Assembly: GCA_001803315.1 (NCBI GenBank)
Contig: MHBQ01000005.1
Coordinates: 1-55,001, forward strand
Length of the DNA stretch: 55,001 nt
Direction of reading: 5' to 3'
Source of the DNA: Lentisphaerae bacterium RIFOXYC12_FULL_60_16
GTDB lineage: Bacteria; Verrucomicrobiota; Kiritimatiellia; UBA8416; YA12-FULL-60-10
Under the pieces are notes generated by a model. The model was not told where the DNA came from. It saw only the letters and a program-made list of their open reading frames with translations, and did no database searches. A program made the translations under genes and the position numbers. Below are positions 1 to 7,520 of the stretch, piece by piece; positions within the stretch are counted from its first letter, which is position 1, and each line of letters begins with the position of its first letter.

Positions 1-154
1 AAGATGCGAAGGACTTTTCCACTTTTTATTTCAGCCAACTGTCACTTTTTATGAATAATCCGGGCTAACCGCCTGGACACCTAACCGCTGCCCTGACTTG
101 ACTCCTGTGTCGGTCACAATAGGATGGGATGTCTGATTTCACGTGAAAGGGCAT

Positions 155-1636
155 ATGAAGACGATCTTTATCCTGATGGATTCGCTGAATCGACATTACC
201 TGTCAACCTATGGCGGATGGATTCGTACACCGAACCTGGACCGCCTGTCGAAGCGCGGAGTTGTCTTTGATAATCATTACGCGGGTTCGTTGCCGTGTAT
301 GCCGGCACGCCGCGAGATGATGACGGGTCGTCTGAATTTCATGGAAGCGCCGTGGGGACCCATTGAGCCGTGGGATGACTGTGCACCGAAACTGCTTCAG
401 GAACGGGGGGTGTATACCCACCTGATCACGGATCATTACCATTATTTCCATTCAGGCGGTGAACATTACCACACCCTGTTCAGCAGCTGGGAGTTTCTGC
501 GGGGCCAGGAAGGGGATGTCTGGCATCCCCTGGTCAGGAAACCGAAACTTCCTGAAAAAGTTCGCGGGAAGGGAGTTCAGCGGCGTGCGTATTGGGCGAA
601 CCGGGAGTTCAAGGATCCGGAACGGGATGAGGATTATCCAACACCCCAGTGCTTTATGCAGGCCATGGAGTTCCTGCGTAATAACGGGAACGAGGATAAC
701 TGGCATCTTCACCTGGAAGTGTTTGATCCGCACGAGCCGTTTGAGTGCCCGAAAAAGTACCGGGATATGTTCAACGATACCTGGGATAAATATTTCTATA
801 ACTGGCCGGCTTACGGTCCGCTCGATCCGAAGGAGGATGACGCGTCCGCGGTCGAGCATATCCGAAAGTGCTATGCCGGGGCCCTGGCGATGGCGGATGT
901 CTGGCTGGGTAGAATGCTGGACGTGATGGATGAGATGAATCTCTGGGAGAATACCACGGTTATCCTGACAACCGATCACGGCCACATGCTGGGTGAACAC
1001 AATTACTGGGCCAAGAACTACATGATGGATTACCAGGAACTTGTCCATATTCCCATGATCGTCTGCAGCCCGGAAGCCGTACCCGGCCGGCGCAGCGCCC
1101 TCACGGCAACCATGGACCTGATGCCGACATTGATGGAGCTTCATGGCGCCCCGCTTCCCCCGCATGTCCACGGCAAATCATTCCGGCACCTGTTCACCGG
1201 GGATGGTGACCATCATGATGCTGTATTGTTCGGTTATTTCGGAAAGGACATCGGGATGACCGATGGAAAATACAGTTACTGCCGCCAGCCGCTGCCGGAG
1301 AGCCGGCTGTACCATTACACGGCTGCCCCCCGGAATTTCGCCGATTTCATGCCGCGGGAAACCCTGAAAGCGGCTGATTTCGGAGTGTTCCTCAAGACGG
1401 CTGACGGGATTCCGCATTACCGGATTGAGAGCAAGTCCAGCCGGCATGCGAATGCGCCGGACTTCAACCCGGTATTCGACGTTACCAGGGATCCCGGACA
1501 GGAGCATCCGATTCATGATGCGAAGCTTGAGGAGCGGCTTGCAGCCAAAATGAAGGAACTGATGGTGCGCTATGAGGCTCCGGAGTGTCAGTTTACACGC
1601 ATGGGCCTGGATGGAGAAAGAAAGGGAAGCGTATGA
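155..1636 (+). CDS. Cys-type sulfatase
   Basis: Hydrolyses a sulfate ester, probably on a sulfated polysaccharide or its oligosaccharides. The N-terminus has the alkaline-phosphatase-fold start with the metal-binding Asp in FILMDS, and the sulfatase signature LPCMPARREMMTGR. The Cys of CxPxR (residue 48 from this start) is the one converted to formylglycine in this family. TTDHGHMLGEH, about residues 270-281, matches the second metal/substrate motif. No signal peptide is evident, which suggests a cytoplasmic enzyme acting on imported oligosaccharides. ATG at 155 is preferred over an in-frame GTG at 143 because GAAAGG lies a few bases upstream of it. The stop overlaps the next start as ATGA, so the pair is translationally coupled. 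The exact substrate cannot be told from the sequence. About 493 aa, usual for the family. Confidence 0.93.
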   Translation: MKTIFILMDSLNRHYLSTYGGWIRTPNLDRLSKRGVVFDNHYAGSLPCMPARREMMTGRLNFMEAPWGPIEPWDDCAPKLLQERGVYTHLITDHYHYFHSGGEHYHTLFSSWEFLRGQEGDVWHPLVRKPKLPEKVRGKGVQRRAYWANREFKDPERDEDYPTPQCFMQAMEFLRNNGNEDNWHLHLEVFDPHEPFECPKKYRDMFNDTWDKYFYNWPAYGPLDPKEDDASAVEHIRKCYAGALAMADVWLGRMLDVMDEMNLWENTTVILTTDHGHMLGEHNYWAKNYMMDYQELVHIPMIVCSPEAVPGRRSALTATMDLMPTLMELHGAPLPPHVHGKSFRHLFTGDGDHHDAVLFGYFGKDIGMTDGKYSYCRQPLPESRLYHYTAAPRNFADFMPRETLKAADFGVFLKTADGIPHYRIESKSSRHANAPDFNPVFDVTRDPGQEHPIHDAKLEERLAAKMKELMVRYEAPECQFTRMGLDGERKGSV

Positions 1637-2634
1637 AGTACCGGCGATTGCCAGGAACAGAAATCGATGTCTCCACCATAGGGTTCGGCTGCTGGGCGAT
1701 TGTGGGCGATTCAACCTGGGGGGCACAGGATGAGCAGGAAGCCATCGACGGACTCAAAGCTGCCGTGGATGCAGGCATTACTTTCTTCGATACGGCGGAA
1801 GCTTACGGGCAAGGTTACTCCGAACAGCTCGTGGGGAAAGCACTGAACGATCGGCGCGATAAACTGGTCATTGCCAGCAAGGTGTCTCCGTCACATTTCC
1901 GGCCTGACGAATTGCGCGCGGCCTGTGACCGGAGTCTTGCGAATCTCGGAATGGATGTGATCGACCTGTACCAGCTTCACTGGCCGAACCGTGACATACC
2001 GGTTGCCGAGACGTTTGGTGTCTGTGAGGAACTCAAGCAGGCAGGAAAAATTCGCGCATACGGGGTTTCCAATTACGGGCCGTGGGATCTTTCCGCGTGC
2101 GAGGAGGCCAGCTGCCCGGTTTCAACCAACCAGGTTGCCTACAATCTTCTGTTCAGGGCTGTTGAGTATGAGATTCAGCCTGTCATGGCCCGGATGGGGG
2201 TCGGGATGCTCTGCTACTCGCCGTTGATGCAGGGACTGCTGTCCGGAAAATTCGAGCATGCAGACGCTGTCCCGGCGGGCAGAGCCCGGTCCCGTCATTT
2301 CTCAAGTGCCCGGGAGGGGACCCGTCACGGAGAGCCCGGTGCCGAGGTTGAAACGTTTGATGCGATCCGGGCGGTCAGGCGCATAGCAGATACGGCGGGA
2401 ATCTCGATGGCGAACCTGTCGCTGGCATGGCTGCTGACTCGTGAGACGGTGACCTCGGTGATCTGCGGTGCTCGGAATCCCGGTCAGGCGAAGCGTAACA
2501 CGGAGGCGGCCGGCATCAGCCTGTCGCCGGACATTCTCCGGCAGCTCGACGAGGTGACGGCACATCTCAAAGACGTGCTGGGACCGAACGCCGACATGTG
2601 GATGGGTAGCGGCAATGGCGCCAGGATCCGCTGA
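1633..2634 (+). CDS. Aldo/keto reductase
   Basis: NAD(P)H-dependent oxidoreductase of the AKR (beta/alpha)8-barrel superfamily, probably acting on a sugar or small carbonyl compound. The catalytic tetrad is visible: Asp53 in FFDTAEAYG, Tyr58, Lys83 in VIASKV and His116 in LYQLHWPN. The C-terminal nucleotide-binding part (VICGARNPGQAKRN) is also present. ATG at 1633 overlaps the sulfatase stop (ATGA 1633-1636) and follows an A/G-rich stretch containing AAAGGGAAG. An in-frame upstream extension is open but lies inside the sulfatase gene. The 333 aa length is normal. Coupling with a sulfatase suggests a role in metabolising the released sugar; that is inference. Confidence 0.93.
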   Translation: MKYRRLPGTEIDVSTIGFGCWAIVGDSTWGAQDEQEAIDGLKAAVDAGITFFDTAEAYGQGYSEQLVGKALNDRRDKLVIASKVSPSHFRPDELRAACDRSLANLGMDVIDLYQLHWPNRDIPVAETFGVCEELKQAGKIRAYGVSNYGPWDLSACEEASCPVSTNQVAYNLLFRAVEYEIQPVMARMGVGMLCYSPLMQGLLSGKFEHADAVPAGRARSRHFSSAREGTRHGEPGAEVETFDAIRAVRRIADTAGISMANLSLAWLLTRETVTSVICGARNPGQAKRNTEAAGISLSPDILRQLDEVTAHLKDVLGPNADMWMGSGNGARIR

Positions 2635-2924
2635 GAAGGCAGGCTGCTAGACGGAAGGCGGGAAGGACGGAGGGAAGAGATGTGTGGGAGTAAAGGACAG
2701 GGACAGGCACCGGGAACCGCTGCGGCCGGCGTGGAAGCCGGCCCTCCAATGGCGGAAGGGTGGTGAATGCCTGGAGGGTCGGGTTCCACCCCGACCGTTT
2801 TCCGTGAAGCGTTAGATTGGAAATTTGAAGATTGGGGGATTGGGAAGAGAAGATGAGGACATTCCGGCCTGACACCAGAAACCTGACACCTCCTGCTCGC
2901 CTGGGCCGGGAGAAGGACGGGATG
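2635..2924. other. Repeat-bearing intergenic region
   Basis: Gap between convergent genes with no convincing ORF. It holds a GGGACAGGCACC motif (2700-2711), a G/C-rich class-a repeat (2722-2748, reverse orientation) and the CTGACACC repeat (2859-2892), each with relatives elsewhere in the window. No U-tracted terminator was seen. Confidence 0.6.
2859..2892. repeat. CTGACACC dispersed repeat, copy 1
   Basis: A 34-bp stretch containing CCTGACACC-AGAAA-CCTGACACC. It matches 4554-4587 at 32 of 34 positions by eye. Both copies are intergenic and flank the ATPase gene in the same orientation. Confidence 0.7.
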
Positions 2925-4289
2925 CTACCAGAGATCGGATCGATGAACCATGTACAGCGGCAATGAGGTCATCGTGAACTCGACGGGCATGACGCCGTCT
3001 CCGCGAGGCGCAGCACAGGCAACGGTTTGCCTGGAGGGTTTATTCAAATCGTACCGCACCGCCCGGGACACCTGCTTATGCAGGATGAACTGGTGTAACG
3101 ATTTAAGGGCACCGCTTTGGCCGGCTTTCACTTCGATGGGCAGCACGCCACCGGCATCTGCGGCCAGAAAATCCACTTCCGCATTCCCGGTCTTGCCTTC
3201 TCTCAACCAGTAAAAAAGCTCCGGTGCACAGTTCACCCGTCCGGCGAAGTACAAGTGTTGGGCGACGAATTGCTCCGCCACGTTGCCCTTGTTGATGAAG
3301 TCCAGGCCCCGGATCACTTCGGGGGCAATATACTTGGTACCGCACAGGAAATTCAGAAGACCGACATCCAGGAAATAGAGCTTGAAGAACTTGGGGTTGA
3401 CGGTGGCGTTCAGCGGCATTCCGGATGCATCGGAATGTGTCACCCGATAGAGGACGCCGGCCTTGACCAGGAGGTCAATCGCTTCGCGCACCTGCCGGGC
3501 CGGACGATGGGGGTCGATATTGGAATACTTGACCTTGGCGCCGGCCTTTACCGGGACATGGCGAAAAAGGTTCTGGAGGAGGGTCAGCTGGCTGTCGCGC
3601 GCATACTTGGCGAAATCATCCTGATAGGTCTCACAGATCGAGGCCTGAACGTCCAGTATCTTGTCAAGGTCGTGTCCATCCACGGACCTCTGTACGGCTT
3701 CCGGCATACCGCCGACAACGAAGAATTCACGGAGTGCGGCCAGCAGTTTCTCGTGCGCGGCATCGGAGAACGTGTCGTTCCAGCCGAAATCATCGATCAA
3801 GTCGAGGAGGCGGTTTTGACCATGAGCCAGGAGATACTCCTGGAAACTCATCGGACCGAGGAACAGGTATTCTACCCGTCCGACAGGCATTTCGAAATTG
3901 TGTTTTGCCAGAACGAACTCAAGCAATGAACCGGCGCTGACGACCGGCAACTCAGGCATGTCCTCGAAAAAGTAGCGCAGACAGGGAATGGCTTCCGGTG
4001 TCGCTTGAATCTCATCCAGGAACAGGATCTTGCCATCGGCGGGCGACAGGGATTTGTCCGCGATGATCTCGATCTCCCGGCAGATATCTGCCATCTTCTG
4101 TGCAGCAAAGAGGTCGTTAAGACGGCGGTTTCTTTCCAGATTTATCTCGATCAGATCGAGGCCTTGCTCCCGGGCAAAATTCCTGACCAGCGTGGACTTG
4201 CCCACCTGTCTTGCCCCGCGGATGACCAGCGGCTTACGTCCGGAATTCTGGTACCAGGCCAGGAGATTTCGTTCCGCCAACCTTTTCAT
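2925..4289 (-). CDS. AAA-14 ATPase with DUF4143 domain
   Basis: P-loop ATPase of the AAA_14/DUF4143 family, a widespread group of unclear cellular role. Walker A is GARQVGKST (residues 25-33, Lys31) and Walker B is ILFLDEIQ (about 88-95). A winged-helix-like middle part and a C-terminal nuclease-like DUF4143 region (about 230-420), with WLREG and EVDFLAAD followed by IEVKAG, resemble the restriction-endonuclease-like fold of this family. The 454 aa length is slightly above the usual size of about 400. It stands alone, convergent with the aldo/keto reductase, and both flanks carry dispersed repeats, consistent with a mobile accessory gene. Family assignment is strong; function is not predicted. 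Confidence 0.9.
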   Translation of the reverse strand: MKRLAERNLLAWYQNSGRKPLVIRGARQVGKSTLVRNFAREQGLDLIEINLERNRRLNDLFAAQKMADICREIEIIADKSLSPADGKILFLDEIQATPEAIPCLRYFFEDMPELPVVSAGSLLEFVLAKHNFEMPVGRVEYLFLGPMSFQEYLLAHGQNRLLDLIDDFGWNDTFSDAAHEKLLAALREFFVVGGMPEAVQRSVDGHDLDKILDVQASICETYQDDFAKYARDSQLTLLQNLFRHVPVKAGAKVKYSNIDPHRPARQVREAIDLLVKAGVLYRVTHSDASGMPLNATVNPKFFKLYFLDVGLLNFLCGTKYIAPEVIRGLDFINKGNVAEQFVAQHLYFAGRVNCAPELFYWLREGKTGNAEVDFLAADAGGVLPIEVKAGQSGALKSLHQFILHKQVSRAVRYDLNKPSRQTVACAAPRGDGVMPVEFTMTSLPLYMVHRSDLW

Positions 4290-4371
4290 TCATCACCCCA
4301 TAATTTTTCTTAAAGGAATATAAATCACCCCCTGTAATTGTGCAATGTAATACTAAAACAGCCGGTAGTTT

Positions 4372-4415
4372 AAGAAGCTCGGGGACAGACACCAAGAAGC
4401 TCGGGGACAGACACC
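4372..4415. repeat. 22-bp tandem duplication carrying GGGACAGACACC
   Basis: Two identical, adjacent 22-bp units, each beginning AAGAAGCTC and ending GGGACAGACACC. The same core with one base changed (GGGACAGGCACC) occurs at 2700-2711 and 37796-37807, always between genes. Confidence 0.85.
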
Positions 4416-4466
4416 AAGAACTGCAGATTGACGAATGATGATTGGCGAATATTAAAGTGGGGAGCG

Positions 4467-4483
4467 GATGGGGAAGTGTTCAG
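4467..4483. repeat. GGGGAAGT-TTCAG dispersed motif, copy 1
   Basis: GATGGGGAAGTGTTCAG. Near-identical motifs lie at 13850-13866 and 18639-18654, all intergenic and each followed within about 30 bp by a second TTCAG. Confidence 0.65.
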
Positions 4484-4553
4484 TCGCCGGAAAGTATTCA
4501 GAAGACAGACGTCGGGTGTCGGGTTTCAGGCGAGATAACGTGCTTCCGACAAC

Positions 4554-4587
4554 ACATTCCGACCTGACACCCGAAACCTGACACCTC
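4554..4587. repeat. CTGACACC dispersed repeat, copy 2
   Basis: Second copy of the element at 2859-2892, with two mismatches in 34 bp. A partly complementary arm (GGTGTCGGGTTTCAGG, about 4514-4530) lies just upstream and could pair with it. Confidence 0.7.
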
Positions 4588-4723
4588 GTCTCTTGCATCG
4601 CTCCATCTTTGCCACTGAATACTCGCCTCGGATGGGAGTTTGACGGGCTGGACGGGGAAATATTCCGTATTCACCTTCCATTCGCACCTTGCATGACGGG
4701 TCCGGAATCTGGTAAGGGGGGAC

Positions 4724-6250
4724 ATGAAGCAAACGGTACCGACGCATCCTGAACGGTTACGGGTGTTCGGACTCCACCTGCGGTTGATGATGATTGTTGC
4801 CGGGGTGTGCCTGGTCGGCATCGCCATGACGTTCTTTGCTTTCCGGGTGATTGTCGGTCATATCACCGAACAACTGGGCGGCCGGTATGCGGGCCGGTAT
4901 GCACTCTCCAACCGGGCGCTCCTCCAGGAACCCCTGACCCGCGAAATCACCATGGTCCGACGGATGGCGGATTCACCGGTCATCCGGGAATGGGCCCGCC
5001 AGGAGGCCAACCCCGAACGACGCCGTAATGCCCTGGCCGAACTGGAAAGTTTCCGCAAACGGCTGACCGCCGGAACCTGGTTCCAGGTGATTCATTCCAG
5101 CCTGAACTACTACTACGACGACCCGTCCCGCCGGTACGGGGACAAAAAATATGCCTACACGCTGAGCACCAACCTGGCGAATGATGCCTGGTACTTCGCC
5201 ACAATCGAGAGTGTGCCGGAATATGCGCTCAACGTGAACTACGACCGGGCACTCGATACCCGCAAGGTGTGGGTCAATGCCGTGATCCGGGAGGAGGACG
5301 GGTCCCCCCTCGGCATGATCGGGACCGGGTTTGAACTGACATCGTTCCTTGCGACGTTTGTCGACCGGACCGAGCCCGGCGTGGAGAACATCATCCTGGA
5401 TTCCCGGCTGGCCATCCAGGCCCACCGCAACCGGGACCTGATCGATCTCCAGAGCGTGGCGAAAACGGAAACCCAACATTCCAGCATCGAGCCGCTGTTG
5501 ACCGGTCCGGGGGATTTCCAGCGCCTCAAGGACGCCCTGGAAACGTTGCAGAACGGCCATTCGGCATCCGCCGGACAAGCCGCAACCACCCTGTCCGTGA
5601 CGCTCGAGGGCCAGCAGAAAATGATCGGCGTCGCCTACCTGGCCAAACTCGACTGGTATATCCTCACGGCTCTGGACCTCAATACGGTGATCCGGCAACC
5701 GATCTTCCGTCCGGTGGTCGGGGCGGGGATCATCCTGACCGTGATCCTGCTCGGCGGGGTGGGGTGGATGATCCGCCGCATGATCCTGAATCCCCTGGCC
5801 ATCATCACCTCGGCCGCCAGTTGCATGTCGCAGGGGAATTACGATGTGGCCGGTCTGCCCGTGACGCGTGAAGACGAGATCGGGACGCTCGCGCGGACGT
5901 TTGCCCAGATGTGTGAAACCATCAGCGACCATACCCGGTTCCTTGAGACATCGGTCGCCCGGCGTACGGCCGAACTGGAAAGCACCAACCGGACGCTCAC
6001 GGAGAATGTGGCGCGCCTGGAAGAAACCCGGACCCATGTGCGGACCCTGAAAAGCTTGCTTCCCATCTGCTGCTCGTGTAAAAAGATCCGGGACGACAAG
6101 GGATATTGGAATCAACTGGAGAAATACATCCAGGACAATACCAACACCGAATTCAGCCACGGACTCTGCCCGGATTGCATGAAGAAACTATATCCGGACA
6201 TGGTGGAAAGCGAAGATGGAAAACCGAAAATGCAGAACGAAACCGTATAA
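4724..6250 (+). CDS. Cache-HAMP membrane sensor with C-terminal CxxC...CxxC motif
   Basis: Membrane sensor. A first transmembrane helix (about residues 22-45) leads to an extracytoplasmic Cache-like sensing region (about 46-325). A second helix (about 327-350), a HAMP linker (about 350-403) and a coiled coil (about 405-440) follow. The protein ends in a compact motif with Cys449, Cys452, Cys482 and Cys485 (ICCSCKKIRDDKGYW and SHGLCPDC), a probable metal-binding knuckle seen at the ends of signalling proteins in several phyla. No histidine kinase, GGDEF, EAL or methyl-accepting domain follows the HAMP, so the output is unknown. It overlaps the next gene by 35 bp and may sense a sugar handled by the downstream enzymes; that is inference. 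Confidence 0.85.
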   Translation: MKQTVPTHPERLRVFGLHLRLMMIVAGVCLVGIAMTFFAFRVIVGHITEQLGGRYAGRYALSNRALLQEPLTREITMVRRMADSPVIREWARQEANPERRRNALAELESFRKRLTAGTWFQVIHSSLNYYYDDPSRRYGDKKYAYTLSTNLANDAWYFATIESVPEYALNVNYDRALDTRKVWVNAVIREEDGSPLGMIGTGFELTSFLATFVDRTEPGVENIILDSRLAIQAHRNRDLIDLQSVAKTETQHSSIEPLLTGPGDFQRLKDALETLQNGHSASAGQAATTLSVTLEGQQKMIGVAYLAKLDWYILTALDLNTVIRQPIFRPVVGAGIILTVILLGGVGWMIRRMILNPLAIITSAASCMSQGNYDVAGLPVTREDEIGTLARTFAQMCETISDHTRFLETSVARRTAELESTNRTLTENVARLEETRTHVRTLKSLLPICCSCKKIRDDKGYWNQLEKYIQDNTNTEFSHGLCPDCMKKLYPDMVESEDGKPKMQNETV

Positions 6251-7445
6251 CTCCGCGCTTTCCTTCCTGAAGCGATCGGATGCGGCGATTGCACGAACCC
6301 TGTCCGCACGCCGGTTCATCGTGGCATGGGCCGCGATCCGGTTGGTTGGGTTCACGGTTCTTGCCGTTGAACCGGCCACGGGTGGTGCCCCGGCGCCGGA
6401 GGTTGAATATCGACATCTGACGGAACCCGGACCCCAGTCGATACACGTGGTTCGTTTCGACCTCTCCCGCGGGGACCTTGCCATGACGGCGACCGTCGGG
6501 GCCGGGGTGTGGGGTAACGAGACCGTGTCGGACATGGTGGCGCACCTGCCGGAAACCCTGGGCCGGCCGGTGGCGGCCATCAACGGCGACTACTTCGAAT
6601 TCAAGGGTGAGCCGAGGTATTACGGGACGCTTCAGGGGATGTGCATCGTGGAGGGTGAGATGGCCGCCTCGCCGCCGGCATCGGCCTTCTGGATTGACGG
6701 GCAGGGTCGGCCCCGTCTTGGCCGTGTCGCGCCACGCCTGGCGGTGACCTGGCCGGATGGCCGTGAAACGCCCTTCAGCGTCAATTGCTCGACGCGGGAT
6801 TTCAAGAGCGAGGTGCGTGCCGTGGACGTGGTGCTTTACACGCCCCGGTTCGGGCAGTCGACCCGGACGGCCCAAGGCGCCCGTGAATGGGTGTTGCAGC
6901 CCGCAGCGCCGGATGCGCCTTGGCTGCCACTGGGTGCCGGAGGAGTCTACACGGCCCGGGTGAGCGAGGCGCGGCTGTCCGGTGATTCCGCGATCCCGCA
7001 CGACGGCATGGTCCTGAGCGTGGCGCTTGCGGCAGCCGGACCGGCGTCCGCCGCGAAGACGGGAGATGCCATGGTGTTCCGTACCGCCTGCGATCCGGAT
7101 ATGACGGGCGTGCCAACCGCCATTGCCGGGGACCCGATGTTGCTTGCCGGCGGCAAGGTGCTGACGAACCCGGCGGTCACGAACCGTGCGCCCCGTACCG
7201 CGGTTGGTCTTGCGGGCAGCCGTGTCTGGCTGGTCGTGGTGGATGGACGCCGGCCGGCCGTGGCGGCCGGCATGAGTCATCACGAACTGGCCGGGTTCAT
7301 GCAGGGACTTGGTTGCACCGATGCCCTGAACCTGGACGGGGGCGGGTCGTCAACGCTTTGGTATGAGGGCGAGGTGCGGAACCTCCCGTCCGGCGGAATC
7401 CCGCGTCGTGTGGGGAATGCCCTGGTCCTGTTGAAGCGGCCATGA
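6216..7445 (+). CDS. Phosphodiester glycosidase-family (NAGPA-like) exported protein
   Basis: Belongs to the family of mammalian N-acetylglucosamine-1-phosphodiester alpha-N-acetylglucosaminidase and bacterial spore or exopolysaccharide phosphodiester glycosidases. Diagnostic segments are PVAAINGDYF (about residues 124-133), APRTAVGLAG and the C-terminal LNLDGGGSSTLWY. A basic N-terminus followed by a hydrophobic run (about residues 35-53) and Ala/Gly-rich residues suggests an exported protein. The start at 6216 has GGAAAG upstream but gives a long basic leader inside the sensor gene; an internal GTG at 6321 is an alternative. At 409 aa the length is compatible with the family. Likely acts on a phosphodiester-linked or decorated glycan in the periplasm. 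Confidence 0.82.
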   Translation: MENRKCRTKPYNSALSFLKRSDAAIARTLSARRFIVAWAAIRLVGFTVLAVEPATGGAPAPEVEYRHLTEPGPQSIHVVRFDLSRGDLAMTATVGAGVWGNETVSDMVAHLPETLGRPVAAINGDYFEFKGEPRYYGTLQGMCIVEGEMAASPPASAFWIDGQGRPRLGRVAPRLAVTWPDGRETPFSVNCSTRDFKSEVRAVDVVLYTPRFGQSTRTAQGAREWVLQPAAPDAPWLPLGAGGVYTARVSEARLSGDSAIPHDGMVLSVALAAAGPASAAKTGDAMVFRTACDPDMTGVPTAIAGDPMLLAGGKVLTNPAVTNRAPRTAVGLAGSRVWLVVVDGRRPAVAAGMSHHELAGFMQGLGCTDALNLDGGGSSTLWYEGEVRNLPSGGIPRRVGNALVLLKRP

Positions 7446-7520
7446 ACGTTTTACACCATGTATGGAAAGGCGGCTGATGTGATGGTTGTACAAGATGCGG
7501 AAAGCGACAGGAGGTTCACC

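Larger units (their letters stand above)
4290..4723. other. Long intergenic region rich in repeats
   Basis: Separates the divergently oriented ATPase and sensor genes, so it must hold both promoters, but no clear -35/-10 pair was picked. It contains a 22-bp perfect tandem duplication (4372-4415), a GGGGAAGT motif (4467-4483), and the second CTGACACC repeat with a partial inverted arm at about 4514-4530. No credible small gene was found. Confidence 0.6.

Noticed and set aside
2925-4289. Toxin-antitoxin or defence assignment for the AAA-14/DUF4143 gene
   Set aside because: No partner gene with toxin, nuclease or methylase features is adjacent, and the family function is unknown.
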